Source: Acidobacteriota bacterium (GTDB lineage: Bacteria > Acidobacteriota > Terriglobia > UBA7540). Taken from it: 15,420 bases of DNA. The stretch is from positions 1-15,420 of the forward strand of contig QHZM01000199.1 in the NCBI GenBank assembly GCA_003224665.1, in the 5' to 3' direction. The position numbers and the translations under genes were made by a program. Below, one piece after another: positions 1 through 6,981 of the stretch (positions are counted from its first letter, which is position 1; each line of letters starts with the position of its first letter). The notes under the pieces were generated by a model. It saw only the letters and a program-made list of their open reading frames with translations. It was not told where the DNA came from and ran no database searches.

Positions 1-1031
1 TGGTAGTTGGGCTGGTCTTGAGGGATCGGCGCGGCAGGCCCCTCGTGAAAATAGATTGCGTCTTGGGCCAACTGTCCCAACCAATCCATGTGGAGGTCAT
101 CTTCGGGAAAGAAACTCGTCAGAAAGTCAGCGTAACGACGGCCGTCCGGGAAATGCGAAAAAGCGAAGTGGCCCCACGAATCGACGTCCCAGTGCCGGTT
201 GCGATCGTTGATAACTTCAACGGGTGTGCCGTCGAGGTACGTAAAATACTTGTGAAAATCAGTGGAGCGCCGCAGGGCCTGGAGAGCGGCAGCGTCCTTG
301 CTGTACTCCCAGTAAAGAGCCACCTGCGTCATCGTCAGGTGATCGTATCCGGTGGTCGGGCCTGAACTGTTGTGCTCTCCCCAATAGCCGTCCGGCGACT
401 GCTCGACGACAGCGAAGCGGTGCAAGATGCGCGCGCCCAAGCTTTCCCAGTCTTTTTTCCCGAAGATATGCCCCGCAAGAAACAGTAGCGAAGCATATTG
501 GGCCAAATGGTTGGGCGAAGTGCCGATAAAGGGCGATTGATACCACGGGAAGTCGATCCGGATGGCGGCCTCGGGCTCCTGTAAAGCTACGTTTTCCAGG
601 ATTGCCCGCTTCCAGCGCACCCGGCGCTCCTCGCCGAGATCTTTCTCCAGCAGTTGATAGGCTTCGAGCCATAATTGGGTGTCCCAGTCGCTGTCCAGCC
701 GAGGTTCGAAGCGATTTTTTTCATTCTCGGATGCCAGGAGGTCGCCGATTCTGGTCGCCAGCGCAAGCATTTTGGGGTCGTGGTAGCGGCGGTTATCGGG
801 GTGTCGTTTGGCATACAGAACCGCCGGAGCCAGGATCGAATAGGGAAAGTGTCGCCAGCCGGGCCGCGCTTCCAGGGCCTCCAAGTCCGCGGAGGGCTCA
901 GCGTCCATTCGCTTCTCCACTTGTGCGGCTCCCGCCTCGAGCAGTTGGAAATAGCGCGCGGGTAGCTTTGCCGCACCGGGCCTGCTCCCTATTAAGGTGA
1001 ACGCGGCGAGCACGATAACTCGATGCTTCAT
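1..1031 (-). CDS. Exported alpha/alpha-toroid-like protein (heparinase/alginate-lyase-like), 3' end outside window
   Basis: An uninterrupted reading frame runs from an ATG at 1031 to the window edge (343 codons), so the C-terminus is missing. The N-terminus looks like a signal peptide: a short basic start (MKHR), a hydrophobic stretch, then a possible cut after PGAA near residue 21. The body is helical and rich in Trp, Tyr and His, with motifs such as SPDGYWGEH, TTGYDHLTMTQ and DGTPVEVINDRNRHW. This recalls the (alpha/alpha) barrels of heparinase II/III and alginate-lyase-type proteins, but I do not recognise a specific family and cannot assign catalytic residues. The start is fixed by AGGAG at 1037-1041, 5 bases before the ATG, and this AGGAG shares its first bases with the TAG stop of the upstream esterase, so the two genes are almost surely one operon with coupled translation. 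Role inferred: handling of a polysaccharide or uronate-containing glycan outside the cytoplasm. The frame is sure, the function is not. Confidence 0.7.
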   Translation of the reverse strand, partial: MKHRVIVLAAFTLIGSRPGAAKLPARYFQLLEAGAAQVEKRMDAEPSADLEALEARPGWRHFPYSILAPAVLYAKRHPDNRRYHDPKMLALATRIGDLLASENEKNRFEPRLDSDWDTQLWLEAYQLLEKDLGEERRVRWKRAILENVALQEPEAAIRIDFPWYQSPFIGTSPNHLAQYASLLFLAGHIFGKKDWESLGARILHRFAVVEQSPDGYWGEHNSSGPTTGYDHLTMTQVALYWEYSKDAAALQALRRSTDFHKYFTYLDGTPVEVINDRNRHWDVDSWGHFAFSHFPDGRRYADFLTSFFPEDDLHMDWLGQLAQDAIYFHEGPAAPIPQDQPNY

Positions 1032-1039
1032 TTCGGCTC

Positions 1040-3100
1040 CTAAAAGACGGGCCCCAGTTTCTCATCAGGCTTTGTTACTTCGATATGGATCGCCGCCTCT
1101 GCCCCCATCGCCTTAAACGCCTCCAGCGCGCGCGCGTATTGCTTGTTGGCCTCGCTGATACTCGTTCGCTTCCCGAGTGGATCTTTGAGATTGGAAATCC
1201 ACGCCGACCTCGGGGACAGCGCAGCGACGAGGTCGGGAAGGTCGTAAGCTTTGAGCGCACCCGGCACGACGCTTTCGAAGACGTCGTAATGCAGCCTATG
1301 GGTAACGACCGAATCATAGGACTCTAGCATTTCCTTTAAGGCAATTTTCTTGATGCGATCGTCAAGCACGGCTTCGTGGAGGAGCACCAGGGACCCGGAG
1401 CCCACGCCAAACCCATAAATTCTTTGGGGAACCTCATTGGACTGCTCGTCGTTCGGGAGGGGACGAGTTTCGCCGGTGCCCCGCGTATCGATGGCGAGCA
1501 CGATAAACCCTCTCTTCGCCAATTGCCCGATTTCTCCGCCCGGGCCGCCTTCCACAGCCTTTCCGCCGCCATGAACGTAAACGACCGCGGGTTTACGCGC
1601 CTCGCCGGTTTCCGGGACGAACAGCAGGGCCGGCACAATAATTCCCAGTTCACTCTCGTAAGTGAGCTTCTCGATTCGGTAGCCTTCCCGATCGATTCGT
1701 CCGAACGGTCTGACGTTCAGCGAGCCTTCTTGCGGCTTAAACCCGGTCAGTGCGCGAACCTGCTGTCGCATCCGGTCCCTATGGGCGGCGACGGCCTGCA
1801 AGCTCGTGAGGGGGGCACGAACAGGCATCGCCTGTTTAGCTCGTTTGAGATTTAAGGAAGAGACTGTCTCGCCGCCCAAAGAAACCATCACCTGCCCGGA
1901 TTCGGTGCAGCGCAGGTCTTCTTCCGACTCCGGCGCCACAGGCTGTTCGGGTTCATTATCGTCAGTGCCCTTGAGCCACCGGCCCAGCCAGCGATAGGCG
2001 GCCAGCCGGCGTGGTTGTGTATAGCCATGCCCATCATCGGCCTCAAACATACTCAGCTTCTCCGGTGCACCGGCGAGTGCATAGATGCGCTGCGCTTCCT
2101 GATACGTCTCTCGAGCGCCAGAAATTGAGAAGAAATCGCGGATCGCCGACAGCATGAGGTAGGGCTTCGGAGCGAAAGCGAGTACGAAGTCGGAATGGTC
2201 CAGTCCGTCGGCGAGCCAAGGAGGTATGCACTGCTCGGCGTCCTGAGGCCCAATGGTCTGGAGCAGGCGTCCCCACGATGTGATATAGCAAGACGGCATC
2301 GCGACCTGGATGCGATCATCGAGGGCAGAAAGATAGGCAGTGTGAGTGCCGCCCCCGGAATTGCCCGTGCAGGCAACCCGGGTCGGGTCAACTTCTTTCC
2401 GTGAGAGCAGGTAGTCCAGAGCGCGCATGCCGTCCCAAATCGTGTAACGCGCCAGCGCGTCACCCGCCAGCAGACACTGAGCCCCCAGGATCGTGTGCTC
2501 GGTCGTGGAATTGGAGACCTTCGGCGCCTCGAAATCGGTGTCATAGATTTGTACCCGCTCGCCCTGGCCAATGGGGTCCCAATCAAGGCACACGTATCCT
2601 CGCTTGGCCAATGTTACGAGCACCTGCTGCCAGGTTGGATTCGCCTTCCCGCCCCTCTCGTGCCCCAGCGGAAAGAGAACGGCTGGATAGGGTGGCTGGC
2701 CGCGGGTTGGAAGGTAGAGATTCGCCGTCACGAAGAACCGAGGCTGGCTTTCGAAGATGACCTTTTCGATCCTGTAACCTTCTCTCTCCAGGACGACCAC
2801 CGTGCGTGCATTCAAGGGCGTTCGCTCCGGAAACCCGCCGAGGGCACGTAGCATCCTTTCGCGAAAGTAGGACTTCCGCCTGAGGACGTCTTCTGGTGAG
2901 GAGAAACGCGCAACTTGGTTCTGGCGCTCCTCGAGTTGCGACAGCGCGATGCGGATCAGATACTCCGGCAACATGTTCTTGAGGCGTGTGAAGTCAGGAA
3001 GACCTGTGAGAAAGTTGTAATCTTCGGAAGTCTGCGCACGTAGCGACACGGCGAGAAGAAACGCGACGATAACGGCACTTAGTGGGTTTGTCTTTCGCAT
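1040..3100 (-). CDS. Exported double alpha/beta-hydrolase, acetyl-xylan-esterase-like; first domain with intact triad
   Basis: 686 residues with a signal peptide (MRKT, a hydrophobic core at residues 8-20, likely cut after RAQ/near 23). Domain 1 (about 80-380) is an AXE1/Abhydrolase_7-type alpha/beta hydrolase: GGFPERTPL (88-96), TANLYLP (125-131), oxyanion region GHERGG (146-151), nucleophile elbow GNSGGG with Ser248, acid Asp322 (AIRDFF) and His358 (DDGHGY). This is a full Ser-Asp-His triad at the expected spacing. Domain 2 (about 430-686) repeats the fold (VYVHGGGK at 507-514, IDTRGTGET at 537-545) but its elbow reads GFGVGSGS with no GxSxG, the stretch before the elbow is very short, and no His follows near the C-terminus. 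Domain 2 is therefore probably not catalytic. ATG 3100 is preceded by GGAG with 5 bases of spacing. The gene heads an operon with the toroid-like gene. Likely role: periplasmic or secreted removal of ester groups (for example acetyl) from a glycan; the substrate is inferred, not shown. Confidence 0.85.
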   Translation of the reverse strand: MRKTNPLSAVIVAFLLAVSLRAQTSEDYNFLTGLPDFTRLKNMLPEYLIRIALSQLEERQNQVARFSSPEDVLRRKSYFRERMLRALGGFPERTPLNARTVVVLEREGYRIEKVIFESQPRFFVTANLYLPTRGQPPYPAVLFPLGHERGGKANPTWQQVLVTLAKRGYVCLDWDPIGQGERVQIYDTDFEAPKVSNSTTEHTILGAQCLLAGDALARYTIWDGMRALDYLLSRKEVDPTRVACTGNSGGGTHTAYLSALDDRIQVAMPSCYITSWGRLLQTIGPQDAEQCIPPWLADGLDHSDFVLAFAPKPYLMLSAIRDFFSISGARETYQEAQRIYALAGAPEKLSMFEADDGHGYTQPRRLAAYRWLGRWLKGTDDNEPEQPVAPESEEDLRCTESGQVMVSLGGETVSSLNLKRAKQAMPVRAPLTSLQAVAAHRDRMRQQVRALTGFKPQEGSLNVRPFGRIDREGYRIEKLTYESELGIIVPALLFVPETGEARKPAVVYVHGGGKAVEGGPGGEIGQLAKRGFIVLAIDTRGTGETRPLPNDEQSNEVPQRIYGFGVGSGSLVLLHEAVLDDRIKKIALKEMLESYDSVVTHRLHYDVFESVVPGALKAYDLPDLVAALSPRSAWISNLKDPLGKRTSISEANKQYARALEAFKAMGAEAAIHIEVTKPDEKLGPVF

Positions 3101-3226
3101 GGAGACTCCGATGGCAAGCGCCCTTGATGTAGCACGAGACTCGGTGTTCGCGACTCACTCTTCCTTTGTCATGGATGGTCTTTAGCCGCGCCAGGGTGGA
3201 ACAATCGCGGCTGTTTCCCGGGGGAC

Positions 3227-3254
3227 AGTATAGTGATTCGTAGGGGGTTGTCTA
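3227..3254 (-). promoter_or_regulatory. Possible sigma70-type promoter for the esterase/toroid operon
   Basis: Read on the minus strand: TAGACA at 3254-3249, a 16-base spacer, then TATACT at 3232-3227. Each hexamer differs by one base from consensus. It would start transcription near 3220 and leave a leader of about 120 bases before the ATG at 3100. This is sequence likeness only; acidobacterial promoters are not well enough known to be sure. Confidence 0.4.
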
Positions 3255-3332
3255 CCGGAAACTCAGCCGGTCTTCTTCCAAAGGCGATTGGAAAGCACGA
3301 GGGCGGACGCATTCGAGCTTGAGACCGGGCAT
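3252..3332 (-). CDS. Possible 26-codon mini-ORF with an ideal ribosome binding site
   Basis: ATG at 3332 is preceded by a perfect AGGAGG (3345-3340) with 7 bases of spacing, and the frame runs 26 codons (begins MPGLKLECVRPR, ends DRLSFR) to TAG at 3252. It is soluble, not hydrophobic, and I recognise no family. It lies 151 bases ahead of the esterase start, and its end overlaps the proposed -35 box of that gene, so it would belong to a longer transcript. It may be a leader peptide, a leftover of a lost gene, or chance. Confidence 0.25.
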   Translation of the reverse strand: MPGLKLECVRPRAFQSPLEEDRLSFR

Positions 3333-3579
3333 ACCTGATCCTCCTGATAAGATAGTCAAGGAAGCAGTCTTGTGGGCACGGCATTTCCGGTGATCATCGG
3401 GTTGTGGCGCGGCCCATTCTGGGCGGTCTGCATCACAAATACCGGCTGGAGAAAACTGCGACATGAAGTCTAGGGTGAAAAGACCCAAGTTCATAAAGGC
3501 CCGATTATTTGCGGAGGACAAGCATGTTTTTCTGGCCACCGATCTGGTTTGCGAAACACAGGTGCCGACACCATGCCAT

Positions 3580-3640
3580 ACGACAAAATGTAGCGGCAAC
3601 GGAAGCGGCGTATACTGTCGCACCAGGACGGCAAAATGTA
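3580..3640 (+). repeat. Direct repeat ACGRCAAAATGTA, two copies 48 bases apart
   Basis: Copy 1 at 3580-3592 (ACGACAAAATGTA) and copy 2 at 3628-3640 (ACGGCAAAATGTA) differ at one of 13 positions. They bracket a TATACT hexamer (3611-3616), and the second copy ends 15 bases before the plus-strand start codon. The placement fits a regulator binding site, but two AT-rich copies could also arise by chance. Confidence 0.35.
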
Positions 3641-3655
3641 AATCCAAGTCTCACT

Positions 3656-6616
3656 ATGTTGAAGAAGGAAACGTTGGCGAAACCCATTCTTCCCATCTTC
3701 TGCCTTTTGCTCGCCGCCATGGCGAGCGGCGCCAACCTGAACATTCCTTCTGCCGATGGTCCTCTGACCGTTGACGGCCTCGTCGACGAAGATATCTGGA
3801 CACAAGCCATAGCACTGCCGCTCCAACCGGCGGGATTCGGTACACCGTTCCCGGCCGGCGGGGAAATGCGGGCCGTGGTACGAAGAGGCTACCTGTGCCT
3901 CAGCGCCCGGCTTCCGGAGACCGGCCGCGTTGTTGCAAGATCGGTTGGCCGGGATCCGGTCTGGTGGAGGGAGGACCTCGTCATCTGGACTTTCCGGTTT
4001 CACAGTTCCGAGGGGCGCAATGTCTCCCTGACTCTCAGCGTAAACCCGCTTGGCGCGTACCGCGTTGAGCCCATCGAAGCCGCCGAAGACCCGCATTGGC
4101 CTATCGGGGCCTCGGCTTCCATCAGTTCGGACAGCTGGAGCACGGAAGCGGCGATTCCCGTCGACAAACTTGCCAAGATCGGATTCGTCTCAGTGGAAAG
4201 GATTCGTGTGCCGAGGCCGAATGCTCCGGAACTTCGCTGGTTCTGGCCCGGGGTGAATGATCGCTTCGCCTTTCAACTGGTAACCGGAGCGTCCACTCCG
4301 TTGCCCCCACCCGTCATAACTAAGGACTGGGGACTTTTTGCGCCGCCCGCCACGCCGGTCACAACCACCGATCCAGTGGCGCTCGAACTGACCTCGGTTC
4401 CGCGCCAGGTCTGGACGAATGCCGAGCGCAAAAGCCTGGGCGTGGAGCAGATGTGGGAGAAGACCCTGCGGTCTCGTGTAATGGAGGCTGCTCTGGCCGA
4501 GAGGAGCGATTGGGAGAGGGTCGTCACGGTGGCAGGCTGGGAGAAGTTTCGCGACCGCCGGATTGCCGCTTTGAAGACCTCTTTCGGGCCTTTTCCGGAG
4601 CGCACGCCGCTGCGCGCGACCGTGACTCGGCGGTTTAATTACAGCGACGGGTTCATTTTGGAAAACATCATTTTCGAGAGCCGGCCCGGACTGGTGATCA
4701 CCGCGAATCTGTATCTGCCGGCGAAGGTCACCGGCCGGATCCCCGCCATTATTGTGGTTCACAGCCATCACGCGCCGAAGGTTCAATCGGAGCTGCAGGA
4801 CATGGGCATGACGTGGGCCCGTAGCGGCACTGCCGTACTGGTGATGGATCAACTCGGAGCGGGCGAGCGGGTGCAGTCCCAACCCTGGCCGCGGGAGAGC
4901 TACTACTCGCGCTACGCCCTCGGGATGCAACTCGATCTTGCAGGCGAAAGCCTGATGAAATGGATGGTCTGGGACCTGATGCGCGGGATCGATCTGCTGC
5001 TCGAGAGGCCTTACGTTGATCCGAACCGCATCATCATGCTCGGCGCGGTGGCTGGCGGAGGAGATCCAGCGGCAGTAACGGCCGCGCTCGACAACCGCAT
5101 CGCGGCCGTGCTTCCGTTCAATTTCGGCGAGGCCGGGCCTGAGGAGCATTATATTGAGGGGCCCCGCCGCTACGATTTCGAGACTGCGTATCCGGGGTGG
5201 GGTGAATGGGAATCGACGCGGTGCCTACGGCGAAGCATCGCCGACCAGTTCTTCCCGTGGTTCATCTGCGCTTCGGTCGCGCCGCGCCGGTTCGTCTACT
5301 CATTCGAGATTTCGTGGCCGAACGGTGTAGAAAAGCAACCGGCTTGGGCAAGGTACAACAAGGTGTTCGATCTCTACGGGAAGAAGGACCATCTCGATCA
5401 GGTGGAGGGGTTCGGACCTTTTCCCGGCCCCGGCGAGTGCACGAATGTCGGTGTTTACCTTCGAAAGAAGATTTATCCGATTTTGAACCGGTGGCTGGAC
5501 GTTTCGATCCCCCCCCGGGAGTACCACAACCTGCGCCCAGATTCAGACCTGATGTGCCTGACTCTCGAGGTGGCCGCCGAGCGGAGACCGAAGAGCGCGA
5601 GCGAGATCGCCTACCGGATGGCGGAGGAGCGCCTGTCAGCCGCGCGCGCAAAACTCGCTCCGCTCCCTGCAGCGGAGCGGCTCGAGAGCTTGCGCGCTTC
5701 TTTGAAGGCTAAACTCGGGGACATTGAGCCAAACACACAGGGCGCAGCCCGCATCGCCTGGACGAAGCCCTTCTCTGGTTTTGTAGTGGAAGCCGTCGAG
5801 CTTCAAACGGCCCCCGGGCTGCGCGTCCCGCTGTTATTGCTCAAACCAAGAGCGAATTCTTCCAAGCGTCTCCCGGTTGTCCTGGGGTTCGCGCAGGGCG
5901 GGAAGGAGAGATTCCTTGCGGACCGGAAAGGCGAGCTGGCCGCGCTGCTGAAGCAGGCTATTGCGGTATGTCTTACCGACGTGCGAGGAACCGGAGAGAC
6001 GGCGCAGGGTTCTCCGGTGACGTCCTTGGCGGCGACCGAGTTGATGCTCGGCCATACGGCTCTGGGTGCTCGACTCAAGGATGCGCGCACCGTCCTGCGA
6101 TACCTCTCCGGGCGAGGGGACATTGACCCGGGGCGGGTCGGCCTCTGGGGAGATTCGTTCGCCGGAGCCAACCCGCGCGGCTTGATGCTCGATCAGAGTG
6201 TGGGCCAGGAACCCGGACCACAGCACATCCAGCAGGCGGACCCGCTAGGAAGCCTACTGGCACTCCTGACAGGGCTCTACGAAGACCAAGTGCGGGCTGT
6301 CGCGGTGCGCCGCGGCCTGCTTTCCTATCTCTCGGTTTTGAAAGACCGTTTCTGTTATATGCCGCAGGACGTGATCGTGCCCGGCATTCTCGAAAGCGCG
6401 GACATAGTGGACGTTATCGCGGCATTGTCGCCCCGGGCCGTGCTTCTTGAAGGCTTGGTCGATGGCCGGAACCGTTCGCTTTCCACGTCCGAACTGGAAG
6501 GGGAACTTGGAGCAGCCCAGGAGGCGTATCGCGGCGCTCCGTCCCGACTGGTTGTCCGGGAGCAAGTGGCCGAACCCGAGCTTGCCACTTGGCTGGCCGG
6601 GGAATTGTCACGGTAA
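3656..6616 (+). CDS. Exported CBM9-like + double alpha/beta-hydrolase protein; first hydrolase domain without catalytic triad
   Basis: 986 residues from the ATG at 3656. The frame is open further upstream to 3509, but that extension lacks a signal peptide and lies in intergenic-type sequence. An in-frame TTG at 3674, preceded by AAGGA with 4 bases of spacing, is a credible alternative start. Either way a signal peptide follows (PILPIFCLLLAAMASG, residues 10-25). Residues about 28-215 look like a CBM9-type carbohydrate-binding domain: TVDGLVDEDIW (38-48) and SDSWSTEAAIPVDKL (158-172). Hydrolase domain 1 (about 295-615) matches the minus-strand esterase (FPERTPL, TANLYLP, GERVQ, VDPNR), but its elbow is GAVAGGG, and Trp554 and Phe589 replace Asp and His. 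Domain 2 (about 700-986) has an elbow GDSFAG with Ser834 and a possible acid Asp936 (LVDGRN), but no His near the C-terminus. A binding or scaffold protein, or an enzyme with a changed mechanism, are both possible. Confidence 0.85.
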   Translation: MLKKETLAKPILPIFCLLLAAMASGANLNIPSADGPLTVDGLVDEDIWTQAIALPLQPAGFGTPFPAGGEMRAVVRRGYLCLSARLPETGRVVARSVGRDPVWWREDLVIWTFRFHSSEGRNVSLTLSVNPLGAYRVEPIEAAEDPHWPIGASASISSDSWSTEAAIPVDKLAKIGFVSVERIRVPRPNAPELRWFWPGVNDRFAFQLVTGASTPLPPPVITKDWGLFAPPATPVTTTDPVALELTSVPRQVWTNAERKSLGVEQMWEKTLRSRVMEAALAERSDWERVVTVAGWEKFRDRRIAALKTSFGPFPERTPLRATVTRRFNYSDGFILENIIFESRPGLVITANLYLPAKVTGRIPAIIVVHSHHAPKVQSELQDMGMTWARSGTAVLVMDQLGAGERVQSQPWPRESYYSRYALGMQLDLAGESLMKWMVWDLMRGIDLLLERPYVDPNRIIMLGAVAGGGDPAAVTAALDNRIAAVLPFNFGEAGPEEHYIEGPRRYDFETAYPGWGEWESTRCLRRSIADQFFPWFICASVAPRRFVYSFEISWPNGVEKQPAWARYNKVFDLYGKKDHLDQVEGFGPFPGPGECTNVGVYLRKKIYPILNRWLDVSIPPREYHNLRPDSDLMCLTLEVAAERRPKSASEIAYRMAEERLSAARAKLAPLPAAERLESLRASLKAKLGDIEPNTQGAARIAWTKPFSGFVVEAVELQTAPGLRVPLLLLKPRANSSKRLPVVLGFAQGGKERFLADRKGELAALLKQAIAVCLTDVRGTGETAQGSPVTSLAATELMLGHTALGARLKDARTVLRYLSGRGDIDPGRVGLWGDSFAGANPRGLMLDQSVGQEPGPQHIQQADPLGSLLALLTGLYEDQVRAVAVRRGLLSYLSVLKDRFCYMPQDVIVPGILESADIVDVIAALSPRAVLLEGLVDGRNRSLSTSELEGELGAAQEAYRGAPSRLVVREQVAEPELATWLAGELSR

Positions 6617-6618
6617 AA

Positions 6619-6744
6619 GTGGCGATATCGTACGTGACAAAGCCCAAGCAAACAGCGGGCGCGTGGGAGTTGCAGCGCGCCTTGGGATGGGGAACCTATC
6701 GTACTGCGTGGACGCTGTGCGTCGCCAAAACCGTGTCCGCCTGA
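6619..6744 (+). mobile_element. Decayed IS1595-type transposase fragment
   Basis: Starting 2 bases after the stop of the plus-strand hydrolase, one frame reads YVTKPKQTAGAWELQRALGW and continues GTYRTAWT before a stop at 6742. This matches the conserved stretch of IS1595-family transposases that joins the zinc-ribbon part to the DDE core (pattern VTxxKxxxxAxxLQRxLGxGSYxTAW). After TAWT the match goes on only loosely, in another frame (VRRQNRVRL), as expected for a relic with an indel. No catalytic DDE residues, terminal inverted repeats or target duplication can be seen. I recognise the motif from memory of the family. Confidence 0.6.
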
Positions 6745-6981
6745 AATTGAATCAGGTTCCTCCGATTCCACAACCTCGTGTGACGCTTCCACGCTTCCTT
6801 GTTCCAGTATTCTCCACCAGGAACAGTGTTTGGGAAGAGCAAATCCGTAGGGGATCAAACTGGATCAGAATTCTCGGAGCCGACAACTGGGAACGGTTTG
6901 GCGGACGGGCACTCGTGGCACCATCGAGTTCTTGGTAGGGACAACAAGGTTATGGTGCGGGCAGTGAAAATTTGAAGGGAA
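6745..6981. other. Intergenic sequence between convergent genes
   Basis: This holds the degenerate sequence that follows the transposase relic and reaches the stop codon of the TPR gene. I see no gene and no clear bidirectional terminator, although the two flanking genes converge here. Confidence 0.4.

Larger units (their letters stand above)
3101..3655. other. Divergent intergenic region between the two hydrolase genes
   Basis: 555 bases separate the divergent starts at 3100 (minus) and 3656 (plus). Apart from the promoter-like pair, the mini-ORF and the repeated ACGRCAAAATGTA element listed separately, I see no gene, tRNA or strong hairpin. A TATACT hexamer at 3611-3616 on the plus strand could be a -10 box for the plus-strand gene, but no acceptable -35 box sits 16-18 bases upstream. 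Confidence 0.5.

Noticed and set aside
3509..3655. Upstream extension of the plus-strand hydrolase frame to 3509
   Set aside because: The extra 49 residues have no signal peptide and put the clear signal peptide in the interior, and the stretch holds promoter-like and repeat sequence. The start at 3656 (or TTG 3674) is far better.
4190..5149. Long minus-strand frame (319 codons) antisense to the plus-strand hydrolase
   Set aside because: It is a GC-rich shadow frame: its translation is rich in R, H, P and L and lacks any domain, while the plus strand has clear family motifs throughout.
6447..6938. Plus-strand frame of 163 codons across the end of the hydrolase gene
   Set aside because: It overlaps the real gene in another frame and continues through the degenerate transposase region without protein-like motifs.
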